Assembly: GCA_023957215.1 (NCBI GenBank)
Contig: JAMLHH010000001.1
Span: 114,839 to 178,838 of the forward strand
DNA length: 64,000 bases
DNA from: Chitinophagales bacterium
GTDB lineage: Bacteria; Bacteroidota; Bacteroidia; Chitinophagales; JADIYW01
Direction of reading: 5' to 3'
This document shows, in pieces, positions 37,958-47,300 of the stretch. The first letter of the stretch is position 1, and each line of letters begins with the position of its first letter. Made by a program: the position numbers and the translations under genes. The notes below the pieces were generated by a model, which saw only the letters and a program-made list of their open reading frames with translations, ran no database searches and had not been told where the DNA came from.

Positions 37958-39556
37958 ATGGCTGTTGATTTTTTAGTGATAGGTTCGGGAGTAGCGGGTT
38001 TATCGTATTCATTAAAGTTATCAGAAAAATTTCCGAATAAAAAGATTCTCATTTTGACAAAAGAAAATGAGGACGATAGTAACACCAAATACGCACAGGG
38101 CGGTATTGCAGTAGTGACAGATTTTGAAAAAGATAATTTTGAAAAACATATAGAAGACACTTTGGATGCCGGAGACGGTCTTTGTGACAAAAAAGTAGTG
38201 GATTTTGTAGTAAAAGAGGGTAGAGAGCGTGTCAATGAGCTAATCGATTGGGGAACACAGTTTGACAAAGATACTGACGGAAATTACAAATTGGGACGCG
38301 AGGGCGGTCACTCCGAAAACAGGGTTTTACACCACAAAGATATTTCAGGTTATGAAATAGAAAGAAGCTTGTTAGAGGCTGTCAAAAAGAGTAGAAATAT
38401 AGAGCTGTCCACTCACCATTTCGTGATAGATTTAATTACCCAACATCACTTGGGGCGCATCATTACCCGTGCCACAAAAGGTATCAGATGTTACGGAGTA
38501 TATGTCCTCAACAAATCTTCCAACCATATCGAAAAAATCCTTTCCAAAACGACGGTTTTAGCAACAGGTGGTTTTGGTCAAGTGTATAAAAGCACCACCA
38601 ATCCGGTCATTGCAACAGGTGATGGAGTCGCTATGGTGTATCGTGCCAAAGGTCGTGTAGGAAATATGGAATTTGTACAGTTTCATCCTACTTCTTTGTA
38701 TCAGCCGGGAGTCAGCCCGTCTTTTTTGATTACAGAAGCGGTCAGAGGTGATGGCGGTATTCTACGCAATCAGAAAGGTGAAAGTTTTATGCTCAAATAC
38801 GATGTCCGGGAATCTCTTGCACCGAGAGATATCGTAGCCCGTGCCATAGACCATGAAATGAAAATCCACGGACATGACTATGTGTATTTAGATTGTCGCC
38901 ACATGGATAAAGACAACTTTAAACAACATTTTCCACACATTTACGATAAATGTATTTCTATCGGTGTGGATGTTTTCAAAGACATGATACCTGTCGTTCC
39001 TGCCCAACATTACTCTTGCGGTGGAATAGACATTGACGAATACGGCCGTACTTCTATCGAAAACCTTTATGCCTGTGGAGAATGTAGCAATTCCGGTTTA
39101 CACGGTGCTAATCGTTTGGCCTCTAATTCACTTTTGGAAGCAATCGTTTTTTCACACCGTATTTTTGAACATGTTTCATCTGTCATAGATGAAATTGAAG
39201 ATATTCAAAATATTTTCCCTGAATGGAATGCTGACGGCACTTCACATCCGAAAGAAATGGTGATGATTACCCAAAGTATTCGTGAGTTGAAAGATATTAT
39301 GAGCAGTTATGTCGGTATCGTCAGAAATAATCTCAGATTAGATAGGGCGCAAGAACGTTTATACCTTTTGTTCAGAGAGACAGAAGACATGTACGAAACC
39401 ACTACCATTTCGCCACAATTATGTGAACTAAGAAATTTAATTACAGTGGGATATCTCATTGTAAGGAGTGCATTGCTACGCAAAGAAAGTCGGGGTTTAC
39501 ACTATACGACAGATTATCCCGATAAAAAAGAAATCGCTGAAGAAACAATTTTGTAG
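37958..39556 (+). CDS. nadB: L-aspartate oxidase
   Basis: FAD enzyme that makes iminoaspartate for NAD synthesis. The 532 residues show the FAD loop VIGSGVAGLSYSLKL (residues 6-20), GREGGHSENRVLHHKD (about 112-127), and the active-site Arg region DVRESLAPRDIVARAID (about 280). It ends with the fumarate-reductase-type helical domain. No nadA or nadC is nearby. The alternative, a fumarate reductase/succinate dehydrogenase flavoprotein, is less likely because of length and the SLAPRD motif. Confidence 0.93.
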   Translation: MAVDFLVIGSGVAGLSYSLKLSEKFPNKKILILTKENEDDSNTKYAQGGIAVVTDFEKDNFEKHIEDTLDAGDGLCDKKVVDFVVKEGRERVNELIDWGTQFDKDTDGNYKLGREGGHSENRVLHHKDISGYEIERSLLEAVKKSRNIELSTHHFVIDLITQHHLGRIITRATKGIRCYGVYVLNKSSNHIEKILSKTTVLATGGFGQVYKSTTNPVIATGDGVAMVYRAKGRVGNMEFVQFHPTSLYQPGVSPSFLITEAVRGDGGILRNQKGESFMLKYDVRESLAPRDIVARAIDHEMKIHGHDYVYLDCRHMDKDNFKQHFPHIYDKCISIGVDVFKDMIPVVPAQHYSCGGIDIDEYGRTSIENLYACGECSNSGLHGANRLASNSLLEAIVFSHRIFEHVSSVIDEIEDIQNIFPEWNADGTSHPKEMVMITQSIRELKDIMSSYVGIVRNNLRLDRAQERLYLLFRETEDMYETTTISPQLCELRNLITVGYLIVRSALLRKESRGLHYTTDYPDKKEIAEETIL

Positions 39557-39590
39557 GCAAAATAAACTGTCACCAATAAGCTCGTTTTTA

Positions 39591-39598
39591 TATATTTG
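39591..39598 (+). promoter_or_regulatory. Promoter -7 element for atoE
   Basis: Perfect TATATTTG, 32 bases before the atoE ATG, so atoE can be transcribed apart from nadB. Confidence 0.55.
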
Positions 39599-39630
39599 AC
39601 ATTATATTCAAATATATAAACTCAAGACCA

Positions 39631-41037
39631 ATGGCTGATGAGGAAAAATCATCCGGGCTGATACGCCTATTTAAGGCGTTATTACCCAGTCCTTTAACAA
39701 TTGCTATCGCACTGACAATTCTCACTTTTGTCATTGCATTAATTTTGACAAAACCGGAAGAAACCAATAGTTCAAAATACTTTTTACAGCTTGCTGTATC
39801 TTGGGAAAAAGGACTTTGGGATAGCTCCGGCGGGGGACTGTACTTTGCCTTTCAGATGATGCTGATTTTGGTCTTGGGACACATTTTGGCACTCACGCCT
39901 TTGGTCAACAAGCTCATACAAACTTTATTAAGATATTGCACGACGACAGCTAACAGTGCGGCGATTGTCGCTTTTGGAGCAATCGCTTTGAGTTTGGTCA
40001 ATTGGGGTTTGGGATTGATATTTGGTGCTATCATCGCCAGAAAAGTGGGTGAGAAATTTTCCTCCGAACAAAAACCTCTAAACTACGGATTAATCGGAGC
40101 GGCAGCTTATGCTTCTATGATGACCTGGCACGGTGGTTTGTCCGGTAGTGCGACCACCAAATCTATGGAAGAAGGTTATATACCTGAAATGATGAAACAA
40201 GCTCATATTGCAGGAAATTTTCCTCATCACGTTCCTTTCGATCAGACCATCGGTTCTAATTTGAATCTAATAGTTACCTTTTCCTGTTTAGTGCTGATAC
40301 CTTTATTACTTTATTTTATAGGCAAACGCTCAAAAGACGATAATATTCCCGATTTAAGTGACAGATTTGTCCATATAGAGGCAGAAGAAGTGTGGAAAGC
40401 TGAAGGCGCAGAAAGATTAGATGATAGTAGAGTTTTCGGTATCAGCATAGGTGTTTTTATCATTTGTTTGGGAATCTATGAAGCTTCTCATTTTGAGGGA
40501 ACGAGTACACTCGGATTTATACAACTCAATTTTATCAACTTTATGTTTTTGGGTTTGTCTTTTATTCTGCACCAGTCTGTACAAAAATTTAGCAATGCCT
40601 TACAGATAGCCATTGGTGATGTATCGGGTATTTTAATTCAGTTTCCTTTTTACTTCGGTATTTTGGACATTATGCAGGCAAGTGGTCTCATCAGCGTTTT
40701 GTCCAATTCTATCACTTCGGTAGCGACTACCCATACTTTGCCTTTTCTCACATTTTTGAGTGCAGGATTGGTCAACTTTTTTGTGCCAAGTGGTGGTGGT
40801 CAGTGGGCGATACAAGGTCCGATTATTATCGATACCGTACAACAATTGGGTGCAGATTTACCTAAATCCATTTTGGCAATGGCTTATGGCGATCAATGGA
40901 CAAATATGTTGCAGCCATTTTGGGCTTTGCCTTTATTGGGAATTACAAAGTTGAAACCCCAGCAGTTGATACCTTATTCTTTTTTGGTATTCTTATTGGG
41001 AGGATTTATTTTCGGAATATTCTTACTCATCATATAA
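39631..41037 (+). CDS. atoE: Short-chain fatty acid transporter AtoE
   Basis: Inner-membrane carrier of the AtoE/TIGR00366 family for acetoacetate and short-chain fatty acids. The 468 residues hold about 12 hydrophobic helices, with family motifs LVNWGLGLIFGAIIARKVG (about 118) and FFVPSGGGQWAIQGPIIID (about 388). It lies two genes after icmF. Imported butyrate or isobutyrate, once activated, could feed IcmF; this is an inference from gene content. A two-way terminator follows. Confidence 0.92.
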   Translation: MADEEKSSGLIRLFKALLPSPLTIAIALTILTFVIALILTKPEETNSSKYFLQLAVSWEKGLWDSSGGGLYFAFQMMLILVLGHILALTPLVNKLIQTLLRYCTTTANSAAIVAFGAIALSLVNWGLGLIFGAIIARKVGEKFSSEQKPLNYGLIGAAAYASMMTWHGGLSGSATTKSMEEGYIPEMMKQAHIAGNFPHHVPFDQTIGSNLNLIVTFSCLVLIPLLLYFIGKRSKDDNIPDLSDRFVHIEAEEVWKAEGAERLDDSRVFGISIGVFIICLGIYEASHFEGTSTLGFIQLNFINFMFLGLSFILHQSVQKFSNALQIAIGDVSGILIQFPFYFGILDIMQASGLISVLSNSITSVATTHTLPFLTFLSAGLVNFFVPSGGGQWAIQGPIIIDTVQQLGADLPKSILAMAYGDQWTNMLQPFWALPLLGITKLKPQQLIPYSFLVFLLGGFIFGIFLLII

Positions 41038-41049
41038 TATCCCAATAAA

Positions 41050-41073
41050 AAAAGACCCACCGAGGAGTCTTTT
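41050..41073. terminator. Bidirectional terminator between atoE and the DUF2795 gene
   Basis: AAAAGAC (41050-41056) pairs with GTCTTTT (41067-41073) around a 10-base loop that can add a CC/GG pair. T-runs exist on both sides, matching the convergent genes. Confidence 0.75.
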
Positions 41074-41078
41074 CATTT

Positions 41079-41300
41079 TTAATATTCGTCTTCGTTGAAA
41101 AGAAAATCTTCTTTGGTCGGAAAGTCTGGCCAAATATCTTCTATACTCTCATAAACCTCTTCTTCCTCATCCAACTCTTGAAGATTTTCTATCACTTCAA
41201 TGGGTGCACCTCTTCTAATAGCGTAATCTATCAGCTCATCTCTTGTGGCCGGCCAAGGTGCATCTTCTAAGTATGAAGCTAAATCTAAAGTCCAGTACAT
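41079..41300 (-). CDS. DUF2795 domain protein
   Basis: A 73-residue acidic cytoplasmic protein. The DUF2795 signature LEDAPWPATRDELIDYAIRR lies at about 11-30, followed by an Asp/Glu-rich tail (LDEEEEVYESIEDIWPDFP). Function is unknown; it is small and conserved across Bacteroidota. It converges with atoE over a shared terminator. Confidence 0.88.
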   Translation of the reverse strand: MYWTLDLASYLEDAPWPATRDELIDYAIRRGAPIEVIENLQELDEEEEVYESIEDIWPDFPTKEDFLFNEDEY

Positions 41301-41601
41301 ATTATAAATATTTTAATGTAATTTAAAATCACTGCAATTATAGAAATTTTTATTGATAAAAAAAACAAAAAATATTACAACTTCAATTTTTAACTATTCC
41401 TTTGTTTTTCAAATACATCTATCAAATTTTTTGCCAAGATTCACATTGGGACTTTTCCGTTTTTCATTTAAAGATATTATCAGCCTTTTACGACAAAATG
41501 GATAGTCTTTTTCTTGATACATGACAAAATTTCGTCAGGGAGATGAATCATATCACACTTGTAACAACTCTTTAATGAATACTCCATCAAATGCAATCCT
41601 G
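41301..41601. other. AT-rich intergenic region, no gene seen
   Basis: About 300 very AT-rich bases upstream of the DUF2795 gene and downstream of the beta-helix operon. No perfect TAnnTTTG element, strong terminator, or repeat was found. Confidence 0.5.
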
Positions 41602-44334
41602 TTACTGTACAACAATTATTTCCCGAGTGGCTACTATAAAATCTCCCTGCATTAATTGAATAAGATAAGTTCCGTTACCGATATTACCTAATGCAATTGT
41701 TGTCTGACTGTGATTGGTTTTCAGTTGACTGATAACTCTGCCATACAAGTCATATATGATTATCGTTTCACCGCCTTGCAAACCGCTAATACTTATTTGC
41801 TCTTTTGCCGGATTCGGATATATTTTAATATCTCTTTGCTCATCAAAAATTACATTTCGTATCGGACTGTTCTCCTTTTTCCCGTCAAAATCAATCTGCT
41901 TTAACCTGTAAAAATTATTGCCAATCATCGGTAGATTGTCCACAAACCGATACTCCAACTTTTGGCTGCTGTTTCCATTTTCTGATTTTGAAGGTTGAAA
42001 GCCGATTTTGTACCAATTTTTAGCATCAGTACTGCGCTCTATTTCAAAACCTTGATTGTTTTGTTCACTAACAGTTGTCCATTTTAGTAGTGCCACTTCT
42101 TTGTCTTTTTCAACTGTAAAGGATAATAACGTGATCGGCAAAACTGAGTTGCCCTGAAATTCATAAACCCCCAAATCCACATTATTCCCTGACTCCCGGA
42201 AATTACCTGCCAAATCAAGTGTTATTCCGCTTGGAATATAATTGTTGTTACCTGCATCAATAGCCGGAGAAGCTGCTTGTAAGGTATAAATCCCGTTATT
42301 GACATCGGTAAAAAGCGGGTCAAGACCGATTAGATTATTATCCGAAGTATTTCCGGTAGTGTAAGTTTGAGTAATACTGTTTTTGAGCGTTACCGTACCG
42401 CTTCCCGTATTTTGAATGTCTGCTCCTACTGTAGCTCCCGACCATTGTTTGATATTTTTATAGAGGATGCTGTTATAGATTTTGGGCGATGAATTATCAT
42501 TATAGATACCTGCTCCGTTTTCTGTTCCTGATGACAATACCAAATTGCTGACGATATTGACATTACTCAATACAGGAGCGGATGCATTGCCGTTGTAGAT
42601 AGCACCACCGGAGACCGTACTGCCCGAAGTGCCGGTCACAGAATTGCTTTTGAAAACCGTATTAATAATCGTAGGACTTGAACCCCAATTGTACATACCA
42701 CCACCGCTAACGGTTGCTGTATTATTACGAATGACCAAGTTGCGGAGTGTGGGCGATGTGTTGCGGTTATAAATTCCTGCTCCACTTGCACCACTACCGC
42801 CGGTTATGGTAAAGCCATCCAATACTCCCGTTGCGTTTAAGCCGTTGTTATAATTCCAAATTACAGGGCGTGTTTGTGCTCCATTGAGGATAGAACCTGA
42901 TAAATTATTGGACGCATCGGGCATAATCCTATGGTCGGCAAGGGTTTTGATATTGGACGATGGGTTGAAACCGCCATAAATTTCCACACCGTTTTTCATG
43001 ATAAAGCTGTTATCTCCCACATTGTAAATACCATTGGCTACAAAGACTTTATGCACATTGTCCGTTTGGATAGCATGATACAAATCGTTGGTAGCATTGT
43101 TCCAAGTGTTGCCACTTCCGGTACCGGTAGCAATTTCTTTTACATAAATAATATGGCCGGTATCTGCCGACAGCGGGCTGTCGTACAAACTTTCATAAGC
43201 TCCCAAATCTATAATACCTCCGGTGGTATAACGATAAACTCTTGCATTGCCGGCAAGATCCTTGGTATTTCCGTTCAAACCTACAAAAAGGGCATTGCTG
43301 CCATTATTAACTGCAAGAGAATTTATTTTTAAAGTATAATCTCCCAAAGTGGGATTAGTGAAAATATCTGTGATTGTGCTTCCGGTCGCATCCTTGTTGC
43401 CATTTGTTGTGTCGGACTTATCTTTTATCAGAGAATAACTTGCTGAGTAACCATTTCCGGTTATAGCATCCCAAATAATACTATTCTTCCAATAGGTAAA
43501 CCCGAAAGCATAAAAACCTGAATTTCCGTTACTTGCCATCGTTACATTGATAAAAATACCGTTTCCTGAAAGATTGTAAATACCGGCACCATCGGTCGTG
43601 GCGGTATTTCCTGTAAGACTGCAATTGATGAGTGCAGGAGAAGAATTGTCTAAATTGAACATTCCGCCACCATTGCCTGAAAAATTTCCGGCAAAGCTGC
43701 AATTAATTAATCTTGGCGAAGAAGATTGATTATACATACCTCCACCGAATTGAGTAGCCGTGTTGTCTTTAATCACTAAATTGCGATATAATGGCGAAGA
43801 ACCCACATTTCTGATACCGCCGCCACGCCCTGAAATCCCTGATGCATTGCCATTTTTAATTAAAAAACCATCTAAAACGGCTGTACTATCTAATCCGTTT
43901 GAATTATTCCCGATAACTGTCCTTACATTTTTACCGTTAAGGACACTCCCAACCGTATCGTTGGCAGAGGGCATAATACGCGTATCATTTAGTGTTGTTA
44001 TATTATTTACGGGATCAAAACCTCCGTAAATAGCTACTCCGTTTCTCATTACAAAACTGTTAGGGTCAGGTACATTATAATTACCAATAGACACAAATAC
44101 CTTTTGGACTCCTGCTGCATTAATCGCACCTTGCAAATTAGAAGTGGCATTCAGCCAACTGCTACCGGTGCCATCTCCAGTTGCTATCGGTTTTACATAA
44201 ATAATGCCATTGACATCGGGGGTCTGGGCGAATACCTTTAGCCCGAAGAGCATAAAAAGAAGTAAGCATTGGATTTTTCTCATCAATTCCGAATTTTTAG
44301 TCATTGCTTTTTGGGCTTTCTTATCTGTGTGCAT
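41602..44334 (-). CDS. Secreted beta-helix protein with T9SS sorting domain (two modules)
   Basis: A 910-residue surface protein. The signal peptide (residues about 18-37, QCLLLFMLFGLKVFAQ) starts with a long basic N-region. Two modules follow, each opening with IIYVK...ATGxGxGxxWxNATxxLxxAI and MKNGVEIYGGF, continuing as right-handed parallel beta-helix coils (GGGMYN, NNTAT repeats), and closing with DLGAYE (choice-of-anchor-Q-like). The C-terminus is a T9SS type A domain (KIYPNPAKEQISISGLQGGE; GNGTYLIQLMQG). Its ATG overlaps the giant gene stop (TAATG). Adhesion or glycan binding is likely, but no ligand is shown. Confidence 0.85.
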   Translation of the reverse strand: MHTDKKAQKAMTKNSELMRKIQCLLLFMLFGLKVFAQTPDVNGIIYVKPIATGDGTGSSWLNATSNLQGAINAAGVQKVFVSIGNYNVPDPNSFVMRNGVAIYGGFDPVNNITTLNDTRIMPSANDTVGSVLNGKNVRTVIGNNSNGLDSTAVLDGFLIKNGNASGISGRGGGIRNVGSSPLYRNLVIKDNTATQFGGGMYNQSSSPRLINCSFAGNFSGNGGGMFNLDNSSPALINCSLTGNTATTDGAGIYNLSGNGIFINVTMASNGNSGFYAFGFTYWKNSIIWDAITGNGYSASYSLIKDKSDTTNGNKDATGSTITDIFTNPTLGDYTLKINSLAVNNGSNALFVGLNGNTKDLAGNARVYRYTTGGIIDLGAYESLYDSPLSADTGHIIYVKEIATGTGSGNTWNNATNDLYHAIQTDNVHKVFVANGIYNVGDNSFIMKNGVEIYGGFNPSSNIKTLADHRIMPDASNNLSGSILNGAQTRPVIWNYNNGLNATGVLDGFTITGGSGASGAGIYNRNTSPTLRNLVIRNNTATVSGGGMYNWGSSPTIINTVFKSNSVTGTSGSTVSGGAIYNGNASAPVLSNVNIVSNLVLSSGTENGAGIYNDNSSPKIYNSILYKNIKQWSGATVGADIQNTGSGTVTLKNSITQTYTTGNTSDNNLIGLDPLFTDVNNGIYTLQAASPAIDAGNNNYIPSGITLDLAGNFRESGNNVDLGVYEFQGNSVLPITLLSFTVEKDKEVALLKWTTVSEQNNQGFEIERSTDAKNWYKIGFQPSKSENGNSSQKLEYRFVDNLPMIGNNFYRLKQIDFDGKKENSPIRNVIFDEQRDIKIYPNPAKEQISISGLQGGETIIIYDLYGRVISQLKTNHSQTTIALGNIGNGTYLIQLMQGDFIVATREIIVVQ
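41769..42160 (-). repeat. Duplicated 3' segment, copy 1
   Basis: Near-identical at the DNA level to 44495-44880 and encodes the same region before and within the T9SS domain (TLLSFTVEKDKE; FEIERSTDAKNWYKIG; IYPNPAKEQISI). Stretches of more than 60 bases are the same apart from one or two changes. Confidence 0.85.
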
Positions 44335-47300
44335 TATTGTCTAATCACTAATTTCAAGGAGTATCTACTACCTGATTTTGATTGGATAAGGATATAATAT
44401 GACCCTGAAATCAAATCAGAAACAGACACTGTTTCTACTTTATTTTCACTATGAATAGTTCTTATCATCCTGCCTAATTCATCTATCAATAAGAGTGTCT
44501 CACCGCCTTGCAAACCGCTAATGCTTATTTGCTCTTTTGCCGGATTCGGATATATTTTAATATCTCTTTGCTCATCAAAAATCACATAACGTATCGGACT
44601 GTACTCCGTTTTTCCATCAAAATCAATCTGTTTGAAACGGTAATAATCAATACCCTCCTCAGGTTGCATATCCGTAAAACGATAAGTCAATGGTTGCCAA
44701 CTGTTCCCATTTTCTGATTTTGAAGGCTGATAGCCGATTTTGTACCAATTTTTGGCATCAGTACTGCGCTCTATTTCAAAACCTTGATTGTTTTGTTCAC
44801 TAACAGTTGTCCATGTCAAGAGTGCTGTTGCTTTGTCTTTTTCAACTGTAAAAGATAATAACGTGATCGGCAAAACCGAGCTACTCTGAAATTCATAAGC
44901 GCCCAAATCTACTGTGCCCTCTTGCAAACGCAGGTTGCCTGCCAAATCTTTGGTACTTGTGTCTAAGCCTGCAAATAATGCATTATCACCCATATCAATT
45001 ACGGGAGAGTTTGTTTTTAGCGTATAATCGCCCGTAGCGGTATCGGTAAACACGTCATTGGCGGTGATGTTTTGTCCATTGAGGTTGCCGTTGCTGCCGC
45101 CCGCATTTCCTTCTATTAAGGAGTATTGTGCGGAATAAGAAGCGGTGACACTACCGAAAACAATGGAATTAGCCACTGAGCTTGCACCTCCATTGCTACC
45201 AGCAATGGCATCCGGTATGTTTCCGGTTATCGTTGTGTTGAGCAGTGTAGGTGAAGAATTACGGTTAAACATTCCCGCTCCGCTTACTGCTGTATTTTGT
45301 GTAATAGCTACATTGGTAAGGGATGGCGCTGCGGAAGCATCGTTGTACATGCCGCCGCCATCGTTATCGGAGGTGTTATGGATGATAGCAATATTCGTCA
45401 TCTGCAGACTGGCACTCTTATTGAACATACCGCCACCATAATTTCCCGAATTGCCGCTTATCACCATATTGCTCATGATGGGATTGCAGTTGACATCGTT
45501 GTAAATACCACCACCATCGTATTGGGCTACGCAGTTTTTGACTACCAGATTACTCAATGTGGGCGAAGCGTATTTGTTCTGGATACCGCTACCGAAGTCA
45601 TAATTGCCGTTGGCAAGGGTAAAGCCATCTAAGCGGGCGGTAGTATCTATTGCCGTGGTGTCTTTGAACAGGTTCAAAATAATGGGTTGTCTATTTCTGC
45701 CGTCCAGCACGGAGCCAGCTTCCCCCTGACCTCCTCCAAAGAAGGGGGAATTGGAAAGTTCGCCGGGCATAATCCTGTGGTCGGCAAGGGTAACGATGCC
45801 GCTGTCGGGTGCAAAGCCACCGTATATTTTCACGCCGTTTTTCATAGCGAAACCCACACCTCTAACGGGATAATTACCTTTGGCTACCCACACCTGTTGC
45901 GTGCCGGTGCCTTGTATGGCTTCGGGTATATTGTCGGTGGCGTTAGCCCAGCTGCTGCCGTCTTTCGTACCTGTGGCATCGGGCTTTACATAAGCTATGC
46001 CGTTGGCATCGGGGGTAATAACGATGGGCAGTTCATAAGCACCCATATCAATAGCGCTGCCTATTTTCCTTAAATTACCGGCAAGGTCGGTGCTGGTATT
46101 GCTGTTAAAATTAGGAAAGAGTGAATCTGCGCCTTTGTTGATGGCAGGCGATGATGTGCGAAGCGTATAATCGCCATTGGCCGGGTCGGTAAAGACATCT
46201 TCCACCTCCATATTATCGGCTTTGATATTGCCAAGGGTATCACTCAGATAATCAAAGATGATTAAATCTTTCAGCAGGCTGTGCTTAGGGCGGTAGGAGT
46301 GGTAAGGATTTGCTTTTGCAAATACGATGCTGTTGTTGACATACATTTCCGGCAACTGCACGTAATGATCCTGATTGAACAGCTCCGGCATATCCATTTC
46401 AATCATGTTTTCTAAAAACGATTCTATATACAAATCCGTATTGAATGTCGGAGAAGGGTTGTTGCATACATTATTGGCAAAGGTGGTATTGTTTGCCGTC
46501 AAGTAATTGGTGCGTATAAATACTGCGCTGCCCATGGAATCGCAGGTATTATCGGTTATCAAACCGTTGGTGATAACACCCTCGCCGGTATTGTGGTAAA
46601 TGCCGCCGCCCTGCTCCCCAGCCGAGTTGCCTTGTATCTTCACATTATTCATGATATAATTTGCCCGTATTTCAGCATTCGTATAAAGCCTGTACCCTAT
46701 GCCGCCGTTCAATAAGCCGCCGCCAAAATGCGAAGCCGCATTGTTGAGCAAAGACACCTCATTCATGATAAGGTTGTTGCCTCCGATACCATTCGGCCAT
46801 GAAAGATCGCCGGTTCCGACATTAAAGATGCCTCCGCCATCGGTGGCGCTGTTATTAGTTATTATTATATTGGTCATCGTGGTCGGATAATATTGTGCCC
46901 CGGTATTGTACATGCCGCCGCCACTCACTGCCACATTATTTTTGAGGATAATATTTTCCAATATAGCATGATTGGCACGATTGTAAATACCGCCGCCATC
47001 GGTAGCCTGGTTATCCCTGACCACTAAATTGCGCAAGGTGTCATAAAGAACATCATAACTTCCGGTATTGTAGTTATAAATTCCGCCGCCTTTGTCACTG
47101 CTGCCATGCTGTATGGTAAAGCCATCTGTAACCGTGTTTTTAACCGTTTGCAATGTGGTTCCACTGTTGGTACCGTCCAATACAGAACCTGTATTATTTA
47201 CCGTATCCATCATGATGCGGTTATCGTTGAGCGTGCTGATACCGTTATCGGGGTCGAAACCGCCGTATAAAGAGATATAGGGCTTTAACCAGAAATTGCC

